A stretch of DNA of 64,000 bases, taken from contig OZ025866.1 of assembly GCA_964019425.1 (NCBI GenBank), positions 248,001 through 312,000 of the forward strand, in the 5' to 3' direction. Shown here one piece after another: positions 41,033-51,268 of this stretch; position 1 is the stretch's first letter, and each line of letters opens with the position of its first letter. The position numbers and the translations under genes are program-made. Origin of the DNA: Flectonema sp. DT1601. Its lineage: Eukaryota > Euglenozoa > Diplonemea > Diplonemida > Diplonemidae. The notes beneath the pieces were generated by a model, which saw nothing but the letters and a program-made list of their open reading frames with translations, did no database searches and was not told where the DNA came from.

Positions 41033-41915
41033 ATACTATAAATGTGCATTATTAAATGAATTGAGATGCGGGTTATGTCACTTTCTACCAATAGTGTCAA
41101 GCATGTGGTAAGTTCTGCCCCACACTTTGCTATTTCTGCTTCAGAGGAACGGTGTGATCACGGGTGGAGGTTTCATTTTTTTTTTTTTTTTTCTATGCTG
41201 AGCAAACCTTCTGTGAAGATGAAAGTGGTTTCAGTTTTTTCCTTTTTCTATCCACTTTTAGGAAGGGGGACGTGATTTAATATATAGCCCAGCTGTAGAT
41301 TTTGGTAGTATTTTTTTTCTTCTTTTTTTCCACTTTTTTTTCCTTCTTTTATTGTATTCCCCCTTTCACTTTTTTAAAAAGTTTACTTGCTTTGCTGTGA
41401 TATTTCCTATTTCACTGATGTGGTGTCCCAGATTACTGTTTTTTCTCTTATATATTGAGAAGTCCGGATTACCATGTCGGGTGTGATTTTTTATTGATTT
41501 TAGTAGTACTAAATAAACCCTTTTTTGTATGAAGGGACGATGCACACATATGTAATGAATTAGTGTTCTCAATTATGTATTGTTATCACGACCATGATAA
41601 TAATCCGATGTCACTAAATGCGATAATTTTAAACCTGATAGATTGTGATCTTTTTGCCGAACGGTAATACTGTGATGATGTGTGGTGAGGAAACCAATTT
41701 CCTAACACTTGTTAAATATGAACAGATCAGACTGCCGACTGTGTGGTCGGTAATCTTCAACACTCCCTCTGGGCATAGGTCAAACATGCAAACCCGCTGT
41801 ACTCTCTTGTTGTTGTCTTTGGCGTTGTTTCATTGCTTATTGCCGCACCTATCCCTTCCTTACCCCCCGTTGTTGTTATTGTGTTGCTGTTATTAAGTAG
41901 TAGTAGTTTAGTTAT
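41033..41915. other. Intergenic
   Basis: T tracts near 41177 and 41310-41350, and a more balanced region at 41560-41900. No gene, repeat or RNA recognised. Confidence 0.45.
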
Positions 41916-43370
41916 ATGTTTGAAATGGCGGCTGTTCAAATTCTTTTTCAAAAAAACAGAGTTAAGTTTCACGTTCAACAGTCTTTGTCTCCACACATGG
42001 ATAAACAGCTTCCTCATAATGCATGTGCAGTGACGATCCAAATACAATGGAGAGCATGGTTGCTACGACAGGAGAATCGCCGACGACGGCACCTCCACGC
42101 CATGTGCGAAGACGCAAAGTACTTCGTAGAGTCAACAGTTGAGGAAGATGAAGAGGATGAAAGAGACAGTTTGACATACACAGAAGGGGAATCCACATTT
42201 CTCAAAATCGATTTGTTCTTTAAAACAGCCGCAGACCTAACAACAGAAAAGGAGCAGACGAACCGCCTCGAAATGATTGACGAGTACGAAAATGATTTCG
42301 TCAAAGAGTGTGAGGAGACGCTACGGTCAGGCAAGACTCTCATCCGATCCCTTCCGACTGTAACAAAACGACGTGAGTACATCTGCAGAGGAACTCTATT
42401 GGAACAGGAAAACATTGATCGCGAACTCATTGAGAGAAAAGGAAAACTAAATAGGCTGTTGGCACAACAGCAGTCAATCTTACAACCAAACGAGCATCGG
42501 AATCCACCTGCGGCTGCCCTGGAAGAAGACGAAAGCTATCTCAGATTTCGAATCCGCAGTCAAGAAGCAGCAGAACAGAAACTAATTGATATTGATTGGC
42601 AACAACATACTTTAGAACTGCTACAGATTGCAATTAACGCGGTCCCATTCCCTGAAGTTGCTGCTAGAGGGGGTGTTGAAGATGAGCAAAGACAAGAAAT
42701 GAGTTCAATTCAATCGTCAATACATCTGAGTACGTTGGGAATGCTTTGGAAATGTTCTGATCCTGACCTCCTCTCTCTTGCAATAGAGAATGAGGAAATT
42801 AAACTACGAAATATTATTCTTAAATCACAATCGATTGACATCTCAGAAATTTATGAACTTCATCACAGAAGACTACTGCAGTGCTCGTTGTGGAAGCTTG
42901 AATTAGTATTTGAAGGAAAGGCTTGTGAGGTTGTCGGTCTCGAAGATGAGACGTGGCGAAGGTTGGTTTCATCATTTTGCTTGCAACTCTCCCGCATGAA
43001 TGAAAACTATGAAATAGTGAAACACAATAACTTATCATCTCTAAGACATGATATCCTTATCCTTGCAATATGGGATCTTGTATCAAAGTTGAGCAGCTCT
43101 GAAGCTTCTTCTCGATTCACAATAGAAAACGAGCAGTCTGCTTCCTGGTCAGATGCGACTCGATTGATACGATGCAGTGCGATCTATGCTGGATTAATAC
43201 CCACAGCTCCTGGTACAAGAAAACCATCTATTCTGCCACCTCTTCGAGAAGACCTTACCCTGGTAAGAATTAACAGCAAACAAAAAGATTCTCACAAGAA
43301 ATTAAAATCTGCCTCGGGAGGTGGCATATCCGCTGTGAGGAATAGTCATGAATTTGCTGACTTACAGTAA
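41916..43370 (+). CDS. IQ-motif protein, otherwise unknown
   Basis: 484 residues from the ATG at 41916; a second ATG at 41925 is also possible. One IQ motif near residues 38-56 (VTIQIQWRAWLLRQ, then a run of Arg) predicts calmodulin binding. An acidic stretch follows (VEEDEEDERD), then a mostly helical body with charged segments (residues 95-330). The C-terminus is basic. No kinase, motor or other catalytic domain is visible. It lies 243 bp upstream of an EF-hand gene on the same strand. IQ proteins of this type are frequent in flagella, but that location is inference. Confidence 0.6.
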   Translation: MFEMAAVQILFQKNRVKFHVQQSLSPHMDKQLPHNACAVTIQIQWRAWLLRQENRRRRHLHAMCEDAKYFVESTVEEDEEDERDSLTYTEGESTFLKIDLFFKTAADLTTEKEQTNRLEMIDEYENDFVKECEETLRSGKTLIRSLPTVTKRREYICRGTLLEQENIDRELIERKGKLNRLLAQQQSILQPNEHRNPPAAALEEDESYLRFRIRSQEAAEQKLIDIDWQQHTLELLQIAINAVPFPEVAARGGVEDEQRQEMSSIQSSIHLSTLGMLWKCSDPDLLSLAIENEEIKLRNIILKSQSIDISEIYELHHRRLLQCSLWKLELVFEGKACEVVGLEDETWRRLVSSFCLQLSRMNENYEIVKHNNLSSLRHDILILAIWDLVSKLSSSEASSRFTIENEQSASWSDATRLIRCSAIYAGLIPTAPGTRKPSILPPLREDLTLVRINSKQKDSHKKLKSASGGGISAVRNSHEFADLQ

Positions 43371-43613
43371 CCACATACTATAGGCTGTATTTATATACTC
43401 GCCTTGAACATATTAAAGCCATGTTGCCTTCCGCAAGGAACTGCTTCGATTTTTAGGTTCTGTCAGTTACACTTTATCTTATTTAAGAGAGAGGGTTGAC
43501 AGATGTTAATTATTTTTTTTTGGTTTAGAACTACAAGAATCATAACATGAATCTGATCAGGTAGCTTTCAAAGGATAAATCTTTGATTCTGTTGGGAAGT
43601 CCGATTCCGAAAA

Positions 43614-45467
43614 ATGGAATTTCGTCACCACCGTGAAATCCATTCAATCTTGAGGGACTACAACCCGATGGCGAAGATCTGCCGAAAAGATTCATGGTCA
43701 GTACACACTTGTGGTCGTAAACGATTAGCAAGTCCGAGATTAGTGAAACTAAGAAAGGATTTTAGACCACTGCAAGTACCCAGAGAGAAACTAGCTCATG
43801 GTATAGGAAATCGATTGACCACAAAGTCTGACAGAAAAGGAAAATCAAGTGGGCAGAAAGACGGATCCGGATCTGGTGACAAAGTAAGTGCCGTCGATGA
43901 ATCTGATAAAATAGAAGGACTTCCACCACGAATGTTACTACCGATATCTGCTGCTTGTGAGTCTTTGAGAGGAAAGTTGCAAAAACTTGTAACAGACTCT
44001 GAACATAGAAAAAGACAATGTCTCAATGGAGGAACCTGTCGCACTCCAACAACAACACAACCTGATGCGAAAACGGAACTTCCAAAACTTGGTACCATAT
44101 TAAACCCAATGGATAATACACCACTGTCTAGTGATACATTCGTTACCCAAAATACAGAAGTGAGGCATTTAGGACTACCCTCTAGTGACACAGCTGGTAA
44201 GGCAGCTGTTGAGCTTCCGAAGCTGGTGAAACAATCATCTGTGAATAAAAAGAATGATTTGATTAAGAAAGTTGATTCTGACTCTAAACCACTTGTGGAT
44301 GAACTGGCAGCAATCCAAGTAGTAACAGCAAAAGAGGTTATGGAAGCAGCAGTCACAGGAGAAGAAGGACTTTTCTTTCCAAGAACAAGAGATGTCTTTG
44401 AGCAGTCTGCTGAGAGGCAAATCCTCCGATATGAACGTCAAGACGGCTTACCAGAGGATAGAATAAATAAAAATACTTTTTCAGAATTCAAAAGAAGCGC
44501 CCATGAACATTTAACAGAATTTTATGATCGATCTGGTTTGGAGTTACAAAGATACAATTCGGAATCTCGTCTTCTTTTTAAACAGAAATACGACACTCTT
44601 GGTATTGATAGGCTTTGTTCAACTAAATCAGCGAAAGTGGCGGTTGCGTCGATGGAATCTGAAATCAGAAATCAACACAGCAGAGCTTCTTCATTGAGAA
44701 GGAAAGATCAACAAAAAGATTGGGTTATCGAATTTAGAGAAATATTACAACCATTTCCAAGGAGTACAGCTGTTTGCAGTATTTTGACATACTTAGAGGA
44801 ACACATCAATAACACAAATGATGGTGAGCTCTCAGCCAGACACTTTGAGTTGCTCTTAACAAAATTCAGTCGAGGGCACTTACTACTTTCAGAGGTCGTT
44901 TCATTGCTGTATGCTATCCGTCCAATATTTAAACTTACACCTGAAATGTTCATTGATATTGTTAAGGACAGACTTAAGCCTCTATATCCTAGACCAATCG
45001 ACCATACATCTTTTGATCACCGTTTTAAGAATTGGTTGTACAACAAACGAATAAAAATGATTGTGTCTTCATTTGATGAAGACGAGGATGGAAAGCTGAA
45101 CTATCGAGAGTTTCGTAATCTGTTGGGAAAAGCATTCTCACATGATGATGGTTTGAAGAAGACGATGATTCCTGAATCAGAGCAGGCATTTATTGAATTA
45201 ACATTAAAATTGAATATTTGCCCTCCTCCTGGAGGGATGTTGGACACAGATGGATTGCGACGTCTCTTTGATGGAGATTTCTTCAAAACGAAAGAAGAAA
45301 CAATCCAACGTCTCGAAACACACACAAAACGAATTGGTGTTCTCGAAGTCATTAACGCTGCTAATAAAATAAAAGGTCTTGTTGCTTCTGATTCATTTGC
45401 TGGCAACCGTCGAACTCCAAACAAAAAGTCAATTCTAACCGAACAAAGAAAAAGTAGGTTATGTTAA
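43614..45467 (+). CDS. EF-hand protein, otherwise unknown
   Basis: 617 residues. The N-terminal ~250 residues are basic and low in structure (Lys/Ser/Gly-rich). The region 370-560 is helical and holds one canonical EF-hand loop at about 488-499 (DEDEDGKLNYRE), with a preceding LLTKFSRGHLLLSEVV segment that may be a calcium-free partner hand. The tail is basic. A calcium-responsive scaffold role is likely, and the partner is unknown. A pyrimidine-rich site ending GGTTTAG (43528) lies 85 nt upstream of the ATG. Confidence 0.6.
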   Translation: MEFRHHREIHSILRDYNPMAKICRKDSWSVHTCGRKRLASPRLVKLRKDFRPLQVPREKLAHGIGNRLTTKSDRKGKSSGQKDGSGSGDKVSAVDESDKIEGLPPRMLLPISAACESLRGKLQKLVTDSEHRKRQCLNGGTCRTPTTTQPDAKTELPKLGTILNPMDNTPLSSDTFVTQNTEVRHLGLPSSDTAGKAAVELPKLVKQSSVNKKNDLIKKVDSDSKPLVDELAAIQVVTAKEVMEAAVTGEEGLFFPRTRDVFEQSAERQILRYERQDGLPEDRINKNTFSEFKRSAHEHLTEFYDRSGLELQRYNSESRLLFKQKYDTLGIDRLCSTKSAKVAVASMESEIRNQHSRASSLRRKDQQKDWVIEFREILQPFPRSTAVCSILTYLEEHINNTNDGELSARHFELLLTKFSRGHLLLSEVVSLLYAIRPIFKLTPEMFIDIVKDRLKPLYPRPIDHTSFDHRFKNWLYNKRIKMIVSSFDEDEDGKLNYREFRNLLGKAFSHDDGLKKTMIPESEQAFIELTLKLNICPPPGGMLDTDGLRRLFDGDFFKTKEETIQRLETHTKRIGVLEVINAANKIKGLVASDSFAGNRRTPNKKSILTEQRKSRLC

Positions 45468-45822
45468 TGACAGCTACTATTGTTTTTTTTGTTTCCACAT
45501 AAAAACCATGCACTTACACGCCGTTTTTAGTTTGATTTATTTAGGAACATGAGTATCTAAATGCCTATTGTCACCTACAGGAATTAATTAAACATAGAAT
45601 TTGCAGCAAAAATTATTAATTGAGGGTGATTAAGAGTGCCTCAATTAAACCGAGTGGGAAACTATGCTCAAGGAGAGTAACTGGCACAAAATGTTGCTGT
45701 GATTCATTAAAACATGCTGCAGTCGAGATAGCAAGGAAACAAAGTGTCCAGGGAAAAAGGGAGGGAAGTGAGCTCAAAATAATTTTAAAATTGTGAACAA
45801 GTGTACAAGTGTTATCTTTTAA

Positions 45823-47304
45823 CCCTTTAATAAGAGGCAAAAAACCCTGTTTTTGAGAAAAATCGAAAAATTTGACAAAGGAGAAAAGGGGTGTGGGGAA
45901 AAATACAAAAAAATTACAGGGTGAAAGACACCCCCCCGCGCATTGAAAAAAAACTGAGGTCAGCCCGCAAGGGGGCCAAAATAACTTGAGAAAATGCAAC
46001 AACAGCCTAAAAAAACACTGTTGCTTAGGACCCCTGGGTTCGCTTTGATTTTGGCAATGTTGTAGGAGTAGAGTGCTTCCGTTTCATGTTTTTCGGTGGG
46101 ATATGATTGTGTGTAGCAAAGGTATGGTTGAGGCAAACGGGGGCTGACTTACTTGTCAATATTTTCGTGATATTGTTCGAAGCAGGGATCCATGCATAAG
46201 AAAACCTCGCTTTTTGAACAAGAAATCGATGACCTTACTTTTTGAGAACAAATCCGTGAACTGCAGTCCCCAAAAATACCGAATTTTCGTAGGTAGTGAC
46301 ATTTTGTGCGAGTTTGGTGTTCCGTGATCAATAAGTTGAGAACATAGCCTCTTTTTGAACTGAGCATATGTCCCGACTTCTTTTGGAGGGTGAAAACATT
46401 GAAGATAGAAATCTCTAACAAGTAGTGAAAGACTTTCAGGGTCCAGCGTTTTGTCATCAGAGTTCTTCTTGCCTTCCCTGATACCGTCTACAAGGTCAAC
46501 ACCACCCATCAGTTTGTTGTACTGATGGATCTGTACCGGTAAGTCGATAGTCACTTTTTGATAGATTTCCTTATTTTAGTCCATCACGTGGCTGTCTCAT
46601 AATTCTCCTCGAGAGGCAATGTGCTGAAGACATGTACTTCTTTTGGATTGTCCCTGAATTTATGTGATGCACATTGTGCTAGGACTGAAAGTACGAGGCA
46701 GAGAACTTCTCCACCCGTCCCTGCGCCTCCGCCTTATTAATCTCGGACCATTTGGGAACTATTGTTTCCCAAAAGCTGCGGATTTTGTAGAGCATGTAAT
46801 CTGAGATATTTGGTTTATCACAGAGACCCACGAGGATATTGAGTCCTAAAGAGAGTTTGAGTTCAGCTACGTTAAGATTGAGTGCCTAGTTGTTGCTGCA
46901 GTGCGAAATTTTACCTTGGTGATTTTCTTGCTCCATTTCAGAGGGGAAATGCTTGCCTCTATTGTACTCTTTTCATCGCTCGAAGAAGACTCAGGAGCAC
47001 CCAAATCCGGGATAGGTGACCCTACTGAATCATTTTCGATGGAAATAGATTTAGGGATTTTAATTTTTGGCTGAAAACATGGGATAGTCATGGGTAACCT
47101 GGCTAAGACTGTTCCCAGTGCAGAAAAAAAAAAAAGAACTTTTTCTCAGAAAAAGCTGGTGACTTTTGCAGCACGATCCCACATAAAATTTGTCGTTTTT
47201 GGGCAGCTCTGGCTCCACCCTTGTACTCACAAGGTACATTTTTCCCCTTTGTCAAAAAAAAAAAACGCGAAAGGCCACTATAGTGGCCTTCAGGGCTTAA
47301 AGGG
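45823..47304 (-). mobile_element. Internally deleted piggyBac element with intact ends
   Basis: Ends CCCTTTAA at 45823 and its inverted copy at 47297-47304, each flanked outside by the TTAA target (45819-45822 and 47305-47308), as required for piggyBac. On the minus strand are an N-terminal acidic segment (46867-47091), a piece with LGLNILVG...KPNISDYMLYK (around 46740-46860) and the C-terminal part of the transposase with YNKLMGGVDLVD (46156-46554). The catalytic middle with the three Asp residues is missing. A 20-bp palindrome (47271-47290) lies just inside one end. It could be moved only by a transposase supplied elsewhere. Confidence 0.85.
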
Positions 47305-47308
47305 TTAA

Positions 47309-47818
47309 TTTCAAAAATAATGCCTACGTTTCTTAGAAAAGGATTGGGTAAACCTCACCTTTTTACTTTTTTACTCACATTTTTGTTTTGTTTGTACGCA
47401 ACCGGTCCAAAATCCTAATAAAGGAATAGGTTAGTTACGCTGCAACAATTCTCTTTCTACCGAACAATGGCTTTGTTACAATAAGAAAAACCCACGGTAG
47501 AATAAAATGCGTTGCAATACCACCGAACCAGACGTCGGGTAGAAAACGGTACCAAAAAATGCTTTTAGCACACAATTGATCGCATTCGTGGCTAAGAAGG
47601 CGGCAGGAAGAGAATAGAATATATCCTTATAAACATACAGGCGCAGTTCCACATCCGAGTAGACCCACACTAGAGATACCAGGTGCTTGCGCAAAGTTAT
47701 TTATATTTTCTTCTTGCAGAAGGTAAGAACTTCTTGCAATAGCGATCCTCGAAAAATAAAAACAAAACAGAAAACAGAATAAGACAAGCTGAAATTGGCC
47801 ATTCAGTGTGAAAAAATG
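47309..47818. other. Intergenic between piggyBac and the tRNA gene
   Basis: A minus-strand frame at 47476-47694 encodes a hydrophobic stretch but lacks an ATG and any recognisable feature. Nothing else seen apart from the Pol III terminator at the right end. Confidence 0.4.
47811..47816 (-). terminator. RNA polymerase III terminator
   Basis: A T6 run on the minus strand begins two nucleotides beyond the tRNA 3' end. Confidence 0.85.
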
Positions 47819-47891
47819 TGGAGATGGAGGGCATCGATCCCTCTACCTCTCGCATGCTAAGCGAGCGCTCTACCATTTGAGCTACACCCCC
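47819..47891 (-). tRNA. tRNA-Ala (anticodon AGC)
   Basis: The minus strand reads a complete 73-nt cloverleaf: acceptor GGGGGTG paired with CATCTCC, discriminator A, D arm GCTC...GAGC, anticodon stem CTCGC-TTAGCAT-GCGAG with AGC, and T arm GAGGG-ATCGATG-CCCTC. The G3:U70 wobble pair, the alanine identity element, is present. The T loop starts ATCGA instead of TTCGA, which is common for eukaryotic tRNA-Ala. No intron. Confidence 0.97.
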
Positions 47892-47958
47892 TGCGAAAAT
47901 TATCGACTTTTTCAGTTTATATCCTGCATCGACTGACTAGACATACTTAATTTTGTGG

Positions 47959-50841
47959 CCAGCTGTACCAAGGTGCTGGAAAAGCGGTATGGTCATACCC
48001 ATATTAAAACCAGATAAGGACAAAAAGCAAGTTCTTTCTTATAGACCGATAACACTCACCTCTTCTATTGCGAAGCTCTTTGAGAGGATGATCGTTGAAC
48101 GCATGCATCATTTATTAAATAAGACGATGAACCCAAGACAGGCGGCCTACAAACGCGGACGAGATGCTACAGAAAACCTATGCATCGTAACTGACCGGCT
48201 TCTCAGTGCTAGGGACAGGGGAAAGGAAGCAATACTAATCACCTTTGATCTACAAAAGGCATTTGACGCGGTACAGCCAAAAACTCTTATGGACAAGATG
48301 ATGACCGCAGGGTTACCAACAAGGTATCTGAGGTGGGTACAAAACTATCTGACCGGAAGAAAAATCACAACGAGGGTGAACGGAACAAAAGGTAATTTCC
48401 AAAACATACAAGTGGGTGTACCACAAGGAAGCGTGCTGGGCCCCCAGCTCTTTTCGATATTTATAAACGATTTAATAGAGAAACTGGAGAAGTTTGAGCC
48501 AACCGTCTTTGCTGACGATGTTGGGATAGTTATCGCATCTGATACCATCAACCGTCTGGAGGATCGAGTCAATGAAGCGGTACGAATCTTTGAGGAATGG
48601 GCATTAGACTCCCAAATAAAAATTAATAAGAACCCTGGCAAAACTGAATACATTCATGTGAAGCCGAACAGAACGCAGGACAAGTCCCCAGTTGTGGTGT
48701 ACTCTGAAGAGCATACTTTTAAATATGTTGTGGCCACAGCAGAACAGATAAGAAACCTTGTGAAAGACGATGGCACAACAACAGTAGAAAAGAAGGAAGA
48801 CTATGCTGTCACTCACTTGTACGTGGTGCCGCCACATAGAATAAAGACAAAGCTGCCGAACAAACCAACAGTAATAAAAACACTAAAGATGAATGCTCAG
48901 CGCTTCCCCCAACTAAAGAAAGTTCACAATCGGGGGGAAATAGATAAGATGTTGGAAACAGTGGGGCCAGGACTTCACGGATTCGCACTTGCAACTGGAC
49001 GGAAAGTACATAAGACGAAAGTTGTAAGATACCTGGGAGTACACTATGACGAGAACCTGACATTTGAGTCACAGATGGGGAAAATGATGATAGCTGCATC
49101 CAGAGGTCTTGGCTTACTGACTAGACTTACCCGGATAGGCTGTAGGAAGAGAACGCTGATTAGCATCCTAGTGACGGTGGTCCTAGCAAGGATCCTTTAT
49201 GGTGTTGAGAGCTTTGCTTGGGTACTAACAAGCAACTTTCTCCAGCAACTGGAATTAATTATAAACAGAACAGTGAGGCTGGTCACTGGATGCCTGCGGA
49301 GCACAGAATTAACAAGACTGTACGAAGAGGCAGACACTCCACGACTAAAGGAACACATCCAATACAAGATGTGCAGAACATATGAACGATTCAAGCTCAG
49401 TCCACACCTACCAGCACATGAACTGACAAAAACAAAAAGAATGGAAGAGAACCCACCAAAAACGATATGGGGATGGACTGCCTGGAATTACTATGTATCT
49501 GGGATCCCTGGTCTTGACATAAACAGAAGTATCATAAGCCAAGAAGTAAATCCGGAGCACTACACGCTACCACCGTGGAAAGAAACTAATGCGATGAAGT
49601 TCACTTACCCAGGTGACAAAGACGAGGCGAAACGGAGTGAAGCAGACTTACCTGCTCAAGACACGAGAGTTTACACGGATGGGTCGATAAGACACAAGTC
49701 TAAGACCTACATGACGAATGCAGCTGCTGCTGTGGTTATAGTAGACAAAGGCAAGACGTGTCTACTTGGATACAAAATACCGGTGGCGGGTTCCTCCTAC
49801 AGGACTGAACAGATCGCTGTAAAATTGGCGATGGAGAATCTTGTTCAAGCAGCGAAGGAGGAACAAGAATGTCCAACAGCAACGACGCACCTGTTGACTG
49901 ATTCGATGTCAGTTATGCAGGCATTGGAACAAGGACCATACAAACAAAGGTCCCCAATGAATAAAGACATCTGGAAGTTAGCTATGAAGCTAGAGAGGAA
50001 GGGTGTACAAATTAACGTACAGTATGTGCCAGCGCACAGAAATGTACGATACAATGAAGTAGCAGACCAGCTTGCGAAGTATGCAGCAGGCCTGAAGGAT
50101 GATCCACCTTATAAGGATGTAATTATTAAACAACTACCCGCTCAACTTGATATGGGAACGATGATGACCTTCCACAAGCGGAGAAAACGGGAGAACTGGT
50201 TAGGGCCAGGAGAGGTAAGGCACCCTCCATACATTGATGAGCTCACCAGACCGGAAGAAGTGATCATGTCACGCTTTAGAGTGGGACACTGCAGATCCTT
50301 GAAACTCAAGGGACAAAATGAGAAATGCATCTTCTGTAAAGATGCAAGGGCAACACCACATCATGTGGCCTTATTATGTGAACATTGGTGCGTGGAATTC
50401 TTAAGAGACAAGTACATCGATCCTATGATAAACGAAGAAGGAGAAGAACCATGTTCTCTAGAAGACTGTTACTTACCGAATAACCAACGAAGGATGTTAA
50501 ACTTTGTCACTGCCTTGGACGAACTAGCAGTACTAACAGGAAGGTAATCTTATAATCGACAAATGTCAAGATCAAGACCGCAGCCTACAAGACTAGGAAG
50601 TACCGATGGCAATTTAGCAACACATCCGAAGACGTCCAAGTGGACAATTTACTCTGTAGTATTAGTTTTAAGTTATCAAAACAAAGAAAGGAGATACGAA
50701 GCCTACGGGATCCCCACCCCCAACCCCCAAAACAAAGAAAGTAAGAAAGAAAGAAAGAAAGAAAAAGAACAACCGCGCCTAACAGCGCAATCAGCATCAC
50801 AGACTCACGGGTCGTGGTGCACACAAAAAAAAAAAAAAAAA
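47959..50841 (+). mobile_element. 5'-truncated LINE with reverse transcriptase and RNase H
   Basis: One frame stays open from the left junction to TAA 50547 (about 860 residues). It starts inside the reverse transcriptase at the WKSGMVIPILKPDKD block; the endonuclease and any first ORF are missing. RT signs: LITFDLQKAFDAV, GVPQGSVLGPQLF and FADDVGIVIAS. The RNase H domain has VYTDGS, YRTEQIAVKLAM, LLTDSMSV and NEVADQLAKYAAG. A C-x2-C...H...C motif (CIFCKD... HHVALLC) closes the protein. The 3' UTR has an (AAAG)n stretch and a poly-A tail of 16-18. The 10-bp target duplication AATTTTGTGG stands at 47949-47958 and 50842-50851. RNase H places it in the I/Jockey/Ingi assemblage. The clean frame suggests a recent insertion. 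Confidence 0.92.
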
Positions 50842-50851
50842 AATTTTGTGG

Positions 50852-51268
50852 TTTCTTCAAAATCTTTTGCTCATGTACATTCAATAAAGATATGTTTCTC
50901 AAAAATCACCATTGAGACTGTAGATAGATTTCTTCTGTGACCTCTATTTTGATACGGGCGACGTTGATAATCAGTTTTCAGGCCTGAATTTATTGGGTCT
51001 CGATAATCTTACTTCAATTGGAACTGTGATCGCTACTCATCTCACAACTTGGATGTTTCATCTTTTCAAAAAGAAAAGGGATGTCCTAAGAGACTGTTCA
51101 TCTATTACGTCACTGGATATTTCTGACTTTGAGACATGTATCAGCCATTCCTTACTGTTGGTAATGTCATGTTGTTGATTGTTCTTTGATTGCGAATTTG
51201 AATTTGTCAAGTCTTAAAATCGAGTTGGTATTAAACATTTCTTTCCCCACTACACAGGATGCACAGAA
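50852..51268. other. Intergenic, upstream of the giant gene
   Basis: No gene seen. A pyrimidine-rich tract ending CTACACAG (51257) stands 11 nt before the next start codon. An out-of-frame ATG at 51259 lies between them. Confidence 0.45.

Noticed and set aside
45616-46002. Minus-strand ORF crossing the left end of the piggyBac element
   Set aside because: It spans the element boundary and has no transposase or host motif.
47476-47694. Hydrophobic minus-strand frame beside the tRNA gene
   Set aside because: No ATG, no recognisable motif, and length expected by chance; not called as a gene.
50993-51178. Possible small leucine-rich-like frame after the LINE
   Set aside because: No ATG start, short, and not supported by any clear repeat periodicity.
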